Shown here piece after piece: positions 8,380 to 17,483 of a stretch of 56,181 bases of DNA. The stretch comes from Erysipelotrichaceae bacterium. GTDB taxonomy: Bacteria > Bacillota_I > Bacilli_A > Erysipelotrichales > Erysipelotrichaceae. The position numbers and the translations under genes were made by a program. The notes beneath the pieces are model-generated. The model was not told the DNA's origin. It was given only the letters and a program-made list of their open reading frames with translations, and made no database searches. The DNA lies in the NCBI GenBank assembly GCA_022799495.1, contig JAAWON010000008.1:1-56181 (forward strand), written 5' to 3'. How positions within the stretch are numbered: the first letter of the stretch is position 1; each line of letters starts with the position of its first letter.

Positions 8380-9627
8380 TTAATTGCCGATGCGGATGAG
8401 TTTGGCCATATAAAAGCCATCCGTCCCATAGGTAAAGGGAAAAATCGTTTGTTCCTCGATTAAAGAGAACTCCTCATGTTCCTTGAGAAAGCGTGCCACC
8501 TGTTTTTCATTTTCCTTTTTATTCAATGTGCAAGTGCTATAAACCAATACACCACCCACCTTAAGCATTTGTGCACTGCGTTCCAGAATCGCTGCCTGCA
8601 AAGGAATCAGCGTATCCATATCTGTGCTTTGCATATGGTATTTAATGTCACTTTTACGCGATAAAGTACCATAGCCGCTGCAAGGAACATCACATAATAC
8701 CCGATCAAAACTCATTGGTGATAGATCCTCCAGTACACTTGCATCCATACATCTTGCCTGAATACAAGTGATGCCTAAGCGATCGGCTCCTTCCTGAATC
8801 AGTTTTACGCGATGAGGATGAAGATCCCCACATAGAATGGATCCCTGATTGTTCATCAGTTGGGCCATATGTGTTGCCTTGGTACCCGGAGCGCTGCATA
8901 CATCAAGAATTCGCTCCTGTGGCTTTGGCTGTAAGAAAGGCGCTACTAACTGACTGGCCTCATCCTGAATCGCAAGCATACCCTTTTGATACCAAAGAGT
9001 ATCCGCGATATTGCCTTCTTGGTAATAAACGCTATCCTCACCTAAAGTACCACATTGAAAGCGTGAATCCTGTCTTAGCAGTTCCTCACGGCTGATGTGT
9101 AACGTATTAACACGGGCACAACTTTTGCGCGCTTTCATATTCTCCTTGCAGATTGCGGCACAAGCATCTTTACCATACTGTGCATTCCACATCTTTATCA
9201 GCCATAACGGATGCGATGTTTCCAGACTCAATGCCACATCACTGTCCGCAGGTAATGGGCGCTGTCCTCGCTGTGTCACCTTACGAAGCAGCGCATTTAC
9301 CATTCCACATGCATAGGCAAAGCGCCTTTTCGCAATGCGAACACAGGCATCAATTACAGCATAAGGCTGTGTATCCATCCACAACAGTTCATATACCGCC
9401 ATATCAAGCAGGATCGCTACCTCTCCTTTGGGTGATCGAGTGGCAAGATCCTCCCATTGATAACGTACCAGTAATGCTTGTTCCAATGTACCATACACCA
9501 AACGAGTGATATAGGGACGTTGTGTTGGCGCAAATCCCTGCAAGGATTGACGCAGCACAAGATTACTGTATTTCTGTTCTAACATAATCGCACATAAGCA
9601 CTGATATGCGCAAAGACGCTGATCCAT
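8380..9627 (-). CDS. rsmB: 16S rRNA m5C967 methyltransferase RsmB
   Basis: Encodes 415 residues. The N-terminal 130 residues resemble the NusB-like RNA-binding domain. The C-terminal part is a SAM-dependent m5C methyltransferase. Its glycine-poor SAM site is ILDVCSAPGTKATHMAQL, and the two catalytic cysteines lie in DVPCSGYG and YSTCTLN. The enzyme methylates C967 of 16S rRNA. ATG 9627 is chosen because AGGAAGG sits 8 bases upstream; an ATG at 9633 that overlaps the PAP2 stop (TGATG) is an alternative. It is the last gene of the priA operon, a usual place for rsmB in Firmicutes. Confidence 0.9.
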   Translation of the reverse strand: MDQRLCAYQCLCAIMLEQKYSNLVLRQSLQGFAPTQRPYITRLVYGTLEQALLVRYQWEDLATRSPKGEVAILLDMAVYELLWMDTQPYAVIDACVRIAKRRFAYACGMVNALLRKVTQRGQRPLPADSDVALSLETSHPLWLIKMWNAQYGKDACAAICKENMKARKSCARVNTLHISREELLRQDSRFQCGTLGEDSVYYQEGNIADTLWYQKGMLAIQDEASQLVAPFLQPKPQERILDVCSAPGTKATHMAQLMNNQGSILCGDLHPHRVKLIQEGADRLGITCIQARCMDASVLEDLSPMSFDRVLCDVPCSGYGTLSRKSDIKYHMQSTDMDTLIPLQAAILERSAQMLKVGGVLVYSTCTLNKKENEKQVARFLKEHEEFSLIEEQTIFPFTYGTDGFYMAKLIRIGN

Positions 9628-9632
9628 CCGCA

Positions 9633-10439
9633 TCACCTTCCTTTCTCTATCGGCCGACAAATGATTACCATGGTATAGGTAAGCAGAAAACCCACCAAAA
9701 CATCACTGAAGAAATGGGCTCCCGCCATCATACGCAGGATCATCATCGCACCAATCAGTCCAATGATCAATATGCGCAATAGCCACGTGAACTTCCCCTG
9801 ATGCACCTTGGCACAAGGCCGCCAAAAACATAACAACGTACTCATTACTGCGCTATGAGCACTGGGAAAACTTTGGTGATGCGTAAAACCATTGATCTGA
9901 TACCAAGGTGTAAACAATGACCAATCACCGTTCATCTCACGAAAACGTACTCTGCCCCAACCGCTTTTCAACAGAAATGTAAGCAGGAACGAAGATAAAA
10001 ATACTGTCAAAAAATATCGACAAAAAGGTTCATATTTCCCCCAATCCACCTGAACTCGCTCACGCATCAACCAATGAAAACAAAGTGCCAAAGTGAGTGC
10101 AGATACGCATACCAGTCCATATAACAAAAGATCACTTGTCCAATACTTCAATGTATCAAAGCTTACAATCCATAAAGTAAGCAAAGCACACAGTGCATAA
10201 CGACGCTGCCTTTTGGCACGATATAAAACATAGAAGCACAGGACTGCCAACAGTTCGATTGGACACAAAATCCATCGTTCAAACAAGACTGCAAGTGGAT
10301 TTTGAGGGTTATATAGATATTGATTCAACGCTAAATCATAAGGAGCGATCCCGATCAATGCCAATACTACCCCCATATAAGGTAGCCCTAGCAACACATT
10401 ATACTTAAGCGATCGCTGTCCCTCCTTCATTTGTCTCAT
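9633..10439 (-). CDS. PAP2-family membrane phosphatase
   Basis: Encodes about 268 residues with several membrane helices. The PAP2 phosphatase motifs are present: KSGWGRVRF (first motif, with VRF rather than RP), PSAHS (central His) and RMMAGAHFFSD (R-x5-H-x3-D, third motif). The family removes phosphates from lipid carriers such as undecaprenyl pyrophosphate or phosphatidate at the membrane. The gene lies between priA and rsmB, where def and fmt usually lie in related bacteria. ATG 10439 follows GGTGGAG; TTG 10442 is also in frame. The substrate is not determinable. Confidence 0.8.
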   Translation of the reverse strand: MRQMKEGQRSLKYNVLLGLPYMGVVLALIGIAPYDLALNQYLYNPQNPLAVLFERWILCPIELLAVLCFYVLYRAKRQRRYALCALLTLWIVSFDTLKYWTSDLLLYGLVCVSALTLALCFHWLMRERVQVDWGKYEPFCRYFLTVFLSSFLLTFLLKSGWGRVRFREMNGDWSLFTPWYQINGFTHHQSFPSAHSAVMSTLLCFWRPCAKVHQGKFTWLLRILIIGLIGAMMILRMMAGAHFFSDVLVGFLLTYTMVIICRPIEKGR

Positions 10440-10463
10440 CAAACTCCACCTTTCTGTCTCTGC

Positions 10464-12644
10464 CTACTCCAGCATTAACGGCTGTAAATCAACCTCCATC
10501 ACCGCTTTCGCATGTGCTTTTAAGTGATGGCGATAGATCTCCCATATCAAAAGATTCAGTTGGTATTGATCCTTGCCTTTGCATAAGATGCGTACACGAT
10601 ATTCATCTTTGCTTTTGCCCAAAGCAGCCGGTCCCAATACTTTAATTTTATCGTGTTCCTTTAAGCGCTGCACATAGAACGCTGCCCATTTCATCGCTTC
10701 ATCCTCTTGCTTGTGGCGTAAAACAATGCTTGCCAAATAAGCATAAGGCGGATACAGGGCAAGATGGCGATAGCGCATTTCCTGAACGAAAAAGGAACGA
10801 TAATCATGCTTTGCGGCACATTGGATCGCATAATGATTCGTATCATAGGCCTGAATGATCACCGTGCCGGCCTTATCATGGCGACCGCTTCGACCACTGG
10901 CCTGTTCCAATAAATCATACGTCAATTCACCACAGCGATAATCGCTATGATGTAATAATGCATCCCCGTTCAGAATCCCTACCAATGTGACATCGGGAAA
11001 ATCCAAGCCTTTGGCAATCATCTGTGTCCCAAGCAAAATATCCGCTTCATGATTGCGGAAACGTTCCAATAAGTGTGCATGCGCATGCTTACGACCGGTT
11101 GTATCCGCATCCATTCGCAAGATTCGTGCCTGCGCAAAACGCTGTGACACAAATTCCTCTAACCGCTGCGTTCCCATGCCCAAATAACGCCAAGCGCTGC
11201 CATTGCAGTTGGGGCAATGATGGGGCAACTTCATTGTATGATTACAGGTATGACATTTCAACACTTGTTCATCCTTGTGATAATTCATCGCTAAATCACA
11301 ATGGGGACACTGAATCACATGACCACAGTCGATACAGCGTAAGATCGGTGTATAGCCGCGGCGGTTTAACAATAGAATCATCTGTTCGCCGCGTGATAAA
11401 CGATCTTCAATCGCCTGTATCAATACATCGGATAATAAATAACTCTCGCGATTGGCCAAAGCCTGTTTCATTTCCACTATTTGTACACTAGGAAACTGTT
11501 CATTGATACGCTGCGGCATTTCAATCAGTTCATATACCCCTTTTACTGCTCGGGCATAAGATTCCAAAGAAGGCGTAGCACTCGCCAAAACCAACGGGCA
11601 ATGATGCGTTTTGGCACGTTCCATCGCAATATCACGGCAATGATAGCGCGGTGCACTGTCCTGTTTATAACTGAGATCGTGTTCTTCATCCATCACAATG
11701 AGTCCCAGATCATCAAAGGGCATAAAGATCGCACTGCGTGTTCCCACCACTACTGCGACTTGATGACGCTTTACCAGCATATACTGCTCATATTTTTCCT
11801 GTGCGTTCAAAGCACTGTGATAAATAGCCGCTTTACCTTGAAACCGCGCTGCGACCCGCTCCATCATCTGTGGTGTCAGGGCAATCTCCGGTACCAAGAT
11901 TAACACTTGTTTTCCTCGATCCAATACCCGCTGTGCAAGCCGTAAAAACACCTCGCTTTTACCGGAGCCGGTCACTCCATGAAGCAGAAAAGTCTTACTG
12001 TCCTGCGCCTTCTCAATTCGCTCTATCGCCTGTACTTGTGCATCACGCAAATGTAAGGGGGTTGTGGGAAGTACATCACTGTACAAAGCCTGACCAACTT
12101 CCTCGCGCTCCTCGATGCGTAATGCCCCGATTTCAATCAGTTTTTTACCGGCTGTTTTAAATTCCCGATAAAAATCACTCCTGCGCATTTCTCCTCGCTG
12201 AAGCATCATCTCCCATATTTCACGCTGTCGCTTCGTACCTTCGCACAGCGGATGATCCACAACCACCCATGCACATGTTTTCATCCGCCTCATAGAACTT
12301 TTCGGCTTCAATTTGCTTGGCAACATACATTGAAAACAGGCGATCATCGGAGCGATGCATGTCTGCGCCATAAATCCCGCAAGCGCAAATAATTCCTCGT
12401 TGATCAACGGCTCTGTATCCAACTGTTTCAACACTGATTTTAGTTGATAATCCAGTTTTGCACAATAGGTAGACTCCTCTACTTCCTCCACCTGATCCAC
12501 GAATGCGACCACTGCCCGATCATGAATGCCAAAGGGCACTTTCACCCGCATCCCACGACATAATGAAAAACCATCACAGCGATAGGTAAAGGTATGATCC
12601 AATTTCATTGTAGGATGTTCCATATAGACATGAGCCAGTCGCAT
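10464..12644 (-). CDS. priA: Primosomal replication helicase PriA
   Basis: Encodes 726 residues, the usual size. It has Walker A GVTGSGKS (223-230), the helicase box DEEHD, and a zinc-binding cysteine cluster (CIDCGHVIQCPHCD, CHTCNH, CPNCNG) in the middle of the helicase domain. PriA reloads the replisome at stalled forks and D-loops. ATG 12644 has AAGGAG 7 bases upstream. A possible extended -10 TGTTAAAAT lies upstream. It heads an operon with the PAP2 gene (20-base gap) and rsmB. Confidence 0.95.
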   Translation of the reverse strand: MRLAHVYMEHPTMKLDHTFTYRCDGFSLCRGMRVKVPFGIHDRAVVAFVDQVEEVEESTYCAKLDYQLKSVLKQLDTEPLINEELFALAGFMAQTCIAPMIACFQCMLPSKLKPKSSMRRMKTCAWVVVDHPLCEGTKRQREIWEMMLQRGEMRRSDFYREFKTAGKKLIEIGALRIEEREEVGQALYSDVLPTTPLHLRDAQVQAIERIEKAQDSKTFLLHGVTGSGKSEVFLRLAQRVLDRGKQVLILVPEIALTPQMMERVAARFQGKAAIYHSALNAQEKYEQYMLVKRHQVAVVVGTRSAIFMPFDDLGLIVMDEEHDLSYKQDSAPRYHCRDIAMERAKTHHCPLVLASATPSLESYARAVKGVYELIEMPQRINEQFPSVQIVEMKQALANRESYLLSDVLIQAIEDRLSRGEQMILLLNRRGYTPILRCIDCGHVIQCPHCDLAMNYHKDEQVLKCHTCNHTMKLPHHCPNCNGSAWRYLGMGTQRLEEFVSQRFAQARILRMDADTTGRKHAHAHLLERFRNHEADILLGTQMIAKGLDFPDVTLVGILNGDALLHHSDYRCGELTYDLLEQASGRSGRHDKAGTVIIQAYDTNHYAIQCAAKHDYRSFFVQEMRYRHLALYPPYAYLASIVLRHKQEDEAMKWAAFYVQRLKEHDKIKVLGPAALGKSKDEYRVRILCKGKDQYQLNLLIWEIYRHHLKAHAKAVMEVDLQPLMLE

Positions 12645-12759
12645 TTTGCTTCTCCTTTTTCATTTCTGCCTATTATTTTAACATAAATTCCATCATTTAG
12701 GTGGGCGAAACCAAGAAAGGCAAATATTTCCCAATCCTTTCAACTTCTGTATCCCTACT

Positions 12760-12783
12760 AAAAAAGATGATCGCATGATCATC
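12760..12783 (-). terminator. Intrinsic terminator of the asparagine synthetase gene
   Basis: GATGATC (12766-12772) pairs with GATCATC (12777-12783) around a GCAT loop; on the minus strand six T residues follow. Confidence 0.75.
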
Positions 12784-12841
12784 CTTTCCATCATTCCTTA
12801 TATCATTTGAAAGCATTGCCAATCAAATACAGTCCTTCAAG

Positions 12842-14578
12842 TTATGATAGAGCCAATTGCACATCATATTCTTTGAACCATGTGTCAATCTGATACAAAT
12901 AGGCCAACAACTGCGGACCACTCATCAGCTGTCCATACCAAGGTAGTGTAAAGGCAGAGCCACCGCTTTCTATCAACTCTTTCAAGGCCGCATCATCAAA
13001 AAGCACATGCAAAATACTATCAGGATCCGCATAGACCCCCCGCATACGTTCTATCATGATTTGCGTATACTTTGGATTATGCGTTTTCGGGAATGGATTT
13101 TTCTTACGGTGAGCCACTTCCGGTGGCAACTCATCTTCAAAGGCAGAGCGCAAAATGCCTTTTTCTTCTCCCTGATAAAACTTCATGTCCCAAGGAATGT
13201 TATACACATAATCTATCAAACGCACATCCGCAAATGGCGCGCGGATATTGACTCCGGACGCTGCCCCCATACATACCTGCCGAGTTACCAATGTCTGCAT
13301 AAACCAATGCAAGCATAGGATCGTATGAAGGCGGGCACGTCGATCCGCTTCACTATCTCCTTGTAAATACTCAATATCCTGAATGGATGCATCGTAGCAC
13401 TGTTTGATATGAGCTTCTAAATCCAAGTCTTGTAATTGTTCATGAAGCATTGCTTTACGCTCTTTCGTGGAGCGAAGCCATGGGAATGTATCCAGATGAG
13501 CAAGTTCCTCACGATAAAACCATGGATAACCACCAAACACCTCATCACTGCATTCACCGCTCATAATGACACTGCGATCCTGTTTTACCTGTTGGCACAG
13601 CCATAATAATGCGGAATCTACATCCCCCATCCCCGGTAGTTCCCGCGCACACATCGCCGCTTTTAATGCATCCGCCAATTCTTGTTGGGTAATCATAAGT
13701 TGAGTATGTTCGCTACCGCACTGTTTGCGCATCGCCTCGATAAATTCCTGATCCAAAGAAACCTGATACTGATTTCCCTTAAAATTTTGGGCATTGCCTT
13801 CATAATCAAGACTGTACGTATAAAGGGGACGATCCTGTTTAGCTAACACAGCCGCAATGATACTGGAATCCAAGCCTCCGGATAAAAAAGTCGCATCACA
13901 GCCCTCACTTTGACGCTGAATCGCATCCTCCACCAAGTACTTTACATGTGCCTTAGTATCCGCAAAGGTCTCAAAATGAGGCTTACTGGTAGGTTCATAA
14001 TATTGTTTAATCTGAATACGGCCCTCTTTCACTAACATATAATGTCCCATCGCAAGGGCATGAATATCCTGATACAGCGTATGATCCTCGCGCATGCTGG
14101 GGCCAAGGGCCAACAGTTCCATCAAGCCCTCACGATTTACAACAGCCTTAACATCTGTATTTTTTAATAAACTCTGAATTGTTGGCGCAATCCAAATGCT
14201 TTGGCCGCTCTGTGCATAAAATAACGGTTTTAATCCCATCGGATCTTTGGTCGCAAATAACGCTTGACCATCATACAAAACAATACTGTAAGCCCCCAGC
14301 AAATGATGCATCATGCCATGCCCCCAAGTACGATATGCATGGACAATCAATTCCTCTATGCTTTCTAACGGCTCACTAACACCTTTTAAACGCAATTCCT
14401 GTGTTAATTCCTTCTTATTATACAATTCGCCATCCAGTACCACTTGATACGTACCATTCGTTAATTCAATCGTTTTCATATGCGTAAAGCAGTGTTGATC
14501 ACGCACGATTTGTTCCTGCCTCGTTGCTTGTTGCTCTGCTTTCTGATCCATATACATATGAATAAAATAGTGATTCAT
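12842..14578 (-). CDS. asnB: Asparagine synthetase-like protein lacking the glutaminase nucleophile
   Basis: Encodes 578 residues. The synthetase half is intact. It has PP-loop SGGLDSS (233-239) for ATP and the GECSDEVFGGYPWF and ANIRAPF-type segments (VNIRAPFADVRL). The N-terminal class II glutaminase domain is present in outline but begins MNHYFIH instead of MCG. The nucleophilic Cys2 is therefore absent, and a TGA directly upstream in frame rules out a longer start. The oxyanion residue in FNGEIYN is also changed (LDGELYN, 48-54, Asn to Asp). It probably uses free ammonia or no longer uses glutamine, so the product may differ from canonical AsnB. ATG 14578 has GGAGG 7 bases upstream. Confidence 0.85.
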   Translation of the reverse strand: MNHYFIHMYMDQKAEQQATRQEQIVRDQHCFTHMKTIELTNGTYQVVLDGELYNKKELTQELRLKGVSEPLESIEELIVHAYRTWGHGMMHHLLGAYSIVLYDGQALFATKDPMGLKPLFYAQSGQSIWIAPTIQSLLKNTDVKAVVNREGLMELLALGPSMREDHTLYQDIHALAMGHYMLVKEGRIQIKQYYEPTSKPHFETFADTKAHVKYLVEDAIQRQSEGCDATFLSGGLDSSIIAAVLAKQDRPLYTYSLDYEGNAQNFKGNQYQVSLDQEFIEAMRKQCGSEHTQLMITQQELADALKAAMCARELPGMGDVDSALLWLCQQVKQDRSVIMSGECSDEVFGGYPWFYREELAHLDTFPWLRSTKERKAMLHEQLQDLDLEAHIKQCYDASIQDIEYLQGDSEADRRARLHTILCLHWFMQTLVTRQVCMGAASGVNIRAPFADVRLIDYVYNIPWDMKFYQGEEKGILRSAFEDELPPEVAHRKKNPFPKTHNPKYTQIMIERMRGVYADPDSILHVLFDDAALKELIESGGSAFTLPWYGQLMSGPQLLAYLYQIDTWFKEYDVQLALS

Positions 14579-14652
14579 TCATCCAACCTCCCGCTCTATT
14601 TTATGCATGACAAACCATAAAGATACCGTAAAAGAGCGTACCATTTCACAAT

Positions 14653-14697
14653 AAAAAAAGAGCAGTCGTTTGATCAGACGATCATGACTACCCTCTT
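14653..14697 (-). terminator. Intrinsic terminator after the DUF1540 gene
   Basis: On the minus strand AGAG-GG-TAGTC pairs with GACTGCTCT, an imperfect stem that includes a small bulge, followed by TTTTTTT. It marks the end of the sporulation operon. Confidence 0.6.
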
Positions 14698-14713
14698 CTT
14701 TGCTTATGCTGCG

Positions 14714-14869
14714 TTAGTTTGTACGAAAAGATGCACACTTTGTCTCACTGCACTTGTTTGGCTGAATGCAGTCATCACAGCCTACACTGATGCAGTTTGC
14801 CGTACAGTGATTATCCGCATGGAAAATGCAGGAATGGACATTACATAAAATCTCCGTCTTGCTTTGCAT
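14714..14869 (-). CDS. Small cysteine-rich DUF1540-type protein
   Basis: Encodes 51 residues with eight cysteines at positions 9, 14, 22, 26, 31, 34, 40 and 45. The spacing C-x4-C-x7-C-x3-C-x4-C-x2-C fits the DUF1540 family of small Firmicute proteins, often linked to sporulation or metal binding. ATG 14869 has GGAGGTG 6 bases upstream. It starts 36 bases after the Cse60-like gene and is followed by a terminator, so it looks like the last gene of the operon. Function unknown; metal or cluster binding is inferred only from the cysteines. Confidence 0.7.
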   Translation of the reverse strand: MQSKTEILCNVHSCIFHADNHCTANCISVGCDDCIQPNKCSETKCASFRTN

Positions 14870-14905
14870 CACATTCACCTCCATACACCTAGTATGGATG
14901 AAAAT

Positions 14906-15091
14906 TCAAAGACTATCAACATAAACAACCATTGCGCTGAAACAATAGATCTGTTCCCCCTCGTGCATACATGCGGCGGTGGAAAATTGAATATCTACAA
15001 TCTCACTTTGGGCCTTTTCTGCTAAAAATGCATTCAGCACTTCACTGAGATCGTCTTCATGTTCCTCATCGAATACTTTGACCTGTACCAC
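14906..15091 (-). CDS. cse60: Cse60-like small sporulation protein
   Basis: Encodes 61 residues. The opening VQVKVFDEEHEDDL and the C-terminal EQIYCFSAMVVY resemble the Cse60 family, a mother-cell (sigma-E) sporulation protein in Bacillus. The start codon is GTG (15091), preceded by GGGTGAT. It lies 31 bases downstream of dapA in the dpaA-dpaB-dapA operon. The family's biochemical role is unknown. Confidence 0.7.
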   Translation of the reverse strand: MVQVKVFDEEHEDDLSEVLNAFLAEKAQSEIVDIQFSTAACMHEGEQIYCFSAMVVYVDSL

Positions 15092-15122
15092 TTACAATCA
15101 CCCAAGTCATTGTATCAGTGAG

Positions 15123-15992
15123 TTAGCGCAAAGGCTGATGAATTTTGTCATGTCCCATAAAGGCAGAAATCGTTTGCTTTGTCGCAGCGTGCAAGGGCAC
15201 CAAAGGCAAGCGTACATTGGCTTCACATATCCCCTCACGCGCCATCATATACTTAATCGCAGAGGGTGAACATTCCAAAAAGCACAGTCGCGCAACCGTT
15301 TTTAAATAATCATAAAGCGCGCTGTCTCTGCTTGTTACATATTCCTTCATTTCCTTTAAATAAACATTGCTCATCACGGAGATCACACCGCTCAAGCCAC
15401 GATCCATTCCTTCATAAAACGTCGCATCCTCCCCACTGTATAAACGAATATGTGGAAATTTTGCATGCAGTGATTCAATGAGTTCATAGTCATTGCTGGC
15501 ATGTTTCAAGGCACAGATGTTCGCACAGTCATGAAATAAGCGTTCCAGAGTTTCCCTCGTAAATGCAACCCCACAACGTGAGGGAACCTGATAAAGCATC
15601 AATTTGCTTTCAGTACTGTCAGCAATCGTTTTGAAATGCTGATACAAACCTTCCTGTGAAGGCTTATTGTAATACGGTGTGACCACCAACAAACCATCCA
15701 CATCATAAAGTGCCGAGCGCTTAACCAAGGCCAAAGTATCGGCAGTACAATTCGTGCCACAGCCAAACCACACCTCACAAGCATGACGCGTGCGATCCAA
15801 CACAAAGCGCAAAATATCAAAGCGCTCATATTCTTTCAAAGTAGAGGCCTCACCCGTAGTGCCACAGACGATCAATCCATCCACTCCTTGCTCTAATTGT
15901 ACATCAATCAATCGCTGTAAAGCCTCATAATCAATATTGCCATTTAAATCAAAAGGTGTTACCAGCGCACTCATAATCTGAAACTTACTCAT
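15123..15992 (-). CDS. dapA: 4-hydroxy-tetrahydrodipicolinate synthase DapA
   Basis: Encodes 289 residues, normal for the family. It joins pyruvate to aspartate semialdehyde to give the precursor of lysine and dipicolinate. The catalytic lysine sits in ALKHAS, the tyrosine pair in YYNKPSQEGLY, and the usual NVPGR loop reads QVPSRCG. The start overlaps the end of dpaB by 8 bases, with AGAGGT 6 bases upstream. Being in one operon with dpaA and dpaB suggests its product feeds dipicolinate made for spores. No lysine riboswitch is seen upstream. Confidence 0.92.
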   Translation of the reverse strand: MSKFQIMSALVTPFDLNGNIDYEALQRLIDVQLEQGVDGLIVCGTTGEASTLKEYERFDILRFVLDRTRHACEVWFGCGTNCTADTLALVKRSALYDVDGLLVVTPYYNKPSQEGLYQHFKTIADSTESKLMLYQVPSRCGVAFTRETLERLFHDCANICALKHASNDYELIESLHAKFPHIRLYSGEDATFYEGMDRGLSGVISVMSNVYLKEMKEYVTSRDSALYDYLKTVARLCFLECSPSAIKYMMAREGICEANVRLPLVPLHAATKQTISAFMGHDKIHQPLR

Positions 15993-16572
15993 GATATACC
16001 TCTCTTAACAGTGGTTGATGCTGCTCATGGCGAAGTGCCTTGGCAATCGTCTCCTCGCATTCCTCCCATAAAGCAACAACGCTCAACGCTTTTTGGAAAG
16101 GCGCATCCTGAGCAAAAGGAATGACGTAGATATATTTCATTGCACATAAACGAAACATATTTGCCCCACTGATCCCCAATGCATCGTTGCTCGCAAAACC
16201 GATGACAATACTTTTTTGATTTCTAAGCATAGCCTTCATGGCCAGTGTCATGGGATCATCATATATGCCATGTACCAACTTAGCACACTGCGTCGCCGTA
16301 CAAGGAGCCGCAAGCATGACATCATAAGCATTGGAAGGGCCGATCTGCTCAGCCTCCACAATGGTATGAATGATCGGCTGATCACTCAATTCCTGCAACT
16401 GTGCCGACAATTCCTCCCGTTTCATAAAGCGGGTCGAACTTTCAAATACATGCTCACTCAGTACAAAAGTTAACGTATTATGTTTTGCTAAATGACGAAG
16501 TTGTTTCAAAACAGCCGCATGATTACAGAATGAACCACTGATCCCCACCAAAATTCGCTGATCCTTTACCAA
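15985..16572 (-). CDS. dpaB: Dipicolinate synthase subunit B
   Basis: Encodes 195 residues of a flavoprotein-like fold: VGISGS near the N-terminus, AAPCTATQCAKL and the conserved ALGISGANMFRL segment. With DpaA it oxidises dihydrodipicolinate to dipicolinic acid in the mother cell. The start is TTG (16572), seven bases inside the end of dpaA, with GGGGGAA upstream. Identity rests on family motifs and the dpaA neighbour. Confidence 0.88.
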   Translation of the reverse strand: MVKDQRILVGISGSFCNHAAVLKQLRHLAKHNTLTFVLSEHVFESSTRFMKREELSAQLQELSDQPIIHTIVEAEQIGPSNAYDVMLAAPCTATQCAKLVHGIYDDPMTLAMKAMLRNQKSIVIGFASNDALGISGANMFRLCAMKYIYVIPFAQDAPFQKALSVVALWEECEETIAKALRHEQHQPLLREVYHE

Positions 16573-17333
16573 TCCAAATTCCCCCTTACATAATCAGCAA
16601 TCAAATGTCCTGCGCTTTCATAGGCAAACTGTGCCGGTAGATTGCCTGCTTTAACCACGCGAATACCAAGGTGCAATGCCGTATCATAATCAATGACATC
16701 GGGTGTTGCGATATCAATGATCAACGGTTTCGTATTCCATGATTCCAGTAGGGTACGATCCAGCAGTGGTGCAATCGACGTATTGATGATAACATCCCCG
16801 CATGGCACATGACGATATTCCTCCACACTGATACATGCCTCCTCTTGCGCACATACTCTGCGTACAATTCGTACTGATACACCAAGCGCTCGCAGCCAAG
16901 CAGTAATTTCGCGGCCACAAAGACCATAGCCGATCACATCCACATGTAGATCACGGATACATGATCCCGTATGATCAATTAACAGATATAAAACACCCTC
17001 TGCGGTATAGAGCGCATTGCGTTTTTTTATCGTATCATCTTCCATATAATAATGCACATCGTTAAAATCAGATAAAAATTCTTGTGTGATTCCGGCAAAG
17101 ATGCGCGCATTGCGCATTTGTTCCCAAAAAGAAGCGGGCAAGACCAATTCCTCTTTCCCAGTATATAAAGAGCCTGTCGCAGTCAAACCCTTTATCGGAA
17201 GCACCAAGGCATCTGCCCCTGCAAAATGATCAAAATCGGTAAATGCGTTAATCGCAACGGTTTCAAAATCATGCGATAGGGCAAAATACACCGCCTGCAT
17301 CCGTCGATCACTATTCACAACTGCTATTCGCAA
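16566..17333 (-). CDS. dpaA: Dipicolinate synthase subunit A
   Basis: Encodes 255 residues, slightly shorter than the usual near-300 form. It has the Rossmann motif DVIGYGLCGREITAWL (about 140-155) and the VIINTS and GNLPAQFAYESAG segments of DpaA. The start is TTG (17333) with AGGAGG 8 bases upstream, so both dpa genes use TTG. A sigma-K-like promoter sits just upstream (17381-17355), matching known spoVF control in Bacillus. Its presence points to a spore-forming organism. Confidence 0.88.
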   Translation of the reverse strand: MRIAVVNSDRRMQAVYFALSHDFETVAINAFTDFDHFAGADALVLPIKGLTATGSLYTGKEELVLPASFWEQMRNARIFAGITQEFLSDFNDVHYYMEDDTIKKRNALYTAEGVLYLLIDHTGSCIRDLHVDVIGYGLCGREITAWLRALGVSVRIVRRVCAQEEACISVEEYRHVPCGDVIINTSIAPLLDRTLLESWNTKPLIIDIATPDVIDYDTALHLGIRVVKAGNLPAQFAYESAGHLIADYVRGNLDW

Positions 17334-17354
17334 AAGTAGGACCTCCTCTCAATT

Positions 17355-17381
17355 CATACTATGAGGCAACTACCCAAAGGT
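17355..17381 (-). promoter_or_regulatory. Putative sigma-K promoter of the dpaA operon
   Basis: Minus strand: AC (17381-17380), 16 bases, then CATAGTATG (17363-17355), against the sigma-K pattern AC-N16/17-CATANNNTA. One position of the -10 differs. The implied transcript starts only a few bases before the AGGAGG ribosome binding site. Confidence 0.55.
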
Positions 17382-17419
17382 ACATACTCTTTTTCCCCTT
17401 TCCTTATATGAGAATAAAC

Positions 17420-17450
17420 AAAAAAAGCCAGACAAAACAAATGTTTCATC
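17420..17450 (-). terminator. Weak terminator after the AIM24-family gene
   Basis: On the minus strand GATGAAAC pairs with GTTTTGTC (two wobble pairs) around ATTT. Four unpaired bases (TGGC) then precede a run of seven T residues. The gap makes it a weak candidate. Confidence 0.45.
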
Positions 17451-17483
17451 AAAGCTTTCCTTATCTCGTTTCGAATTGTGCCA

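Noticed and set aside
15123-15992. Lysine riboswitch controlling dapA
   Set aside because: dapA overlaps dpaB with no leader between them, so there is no room for a riboswitch.
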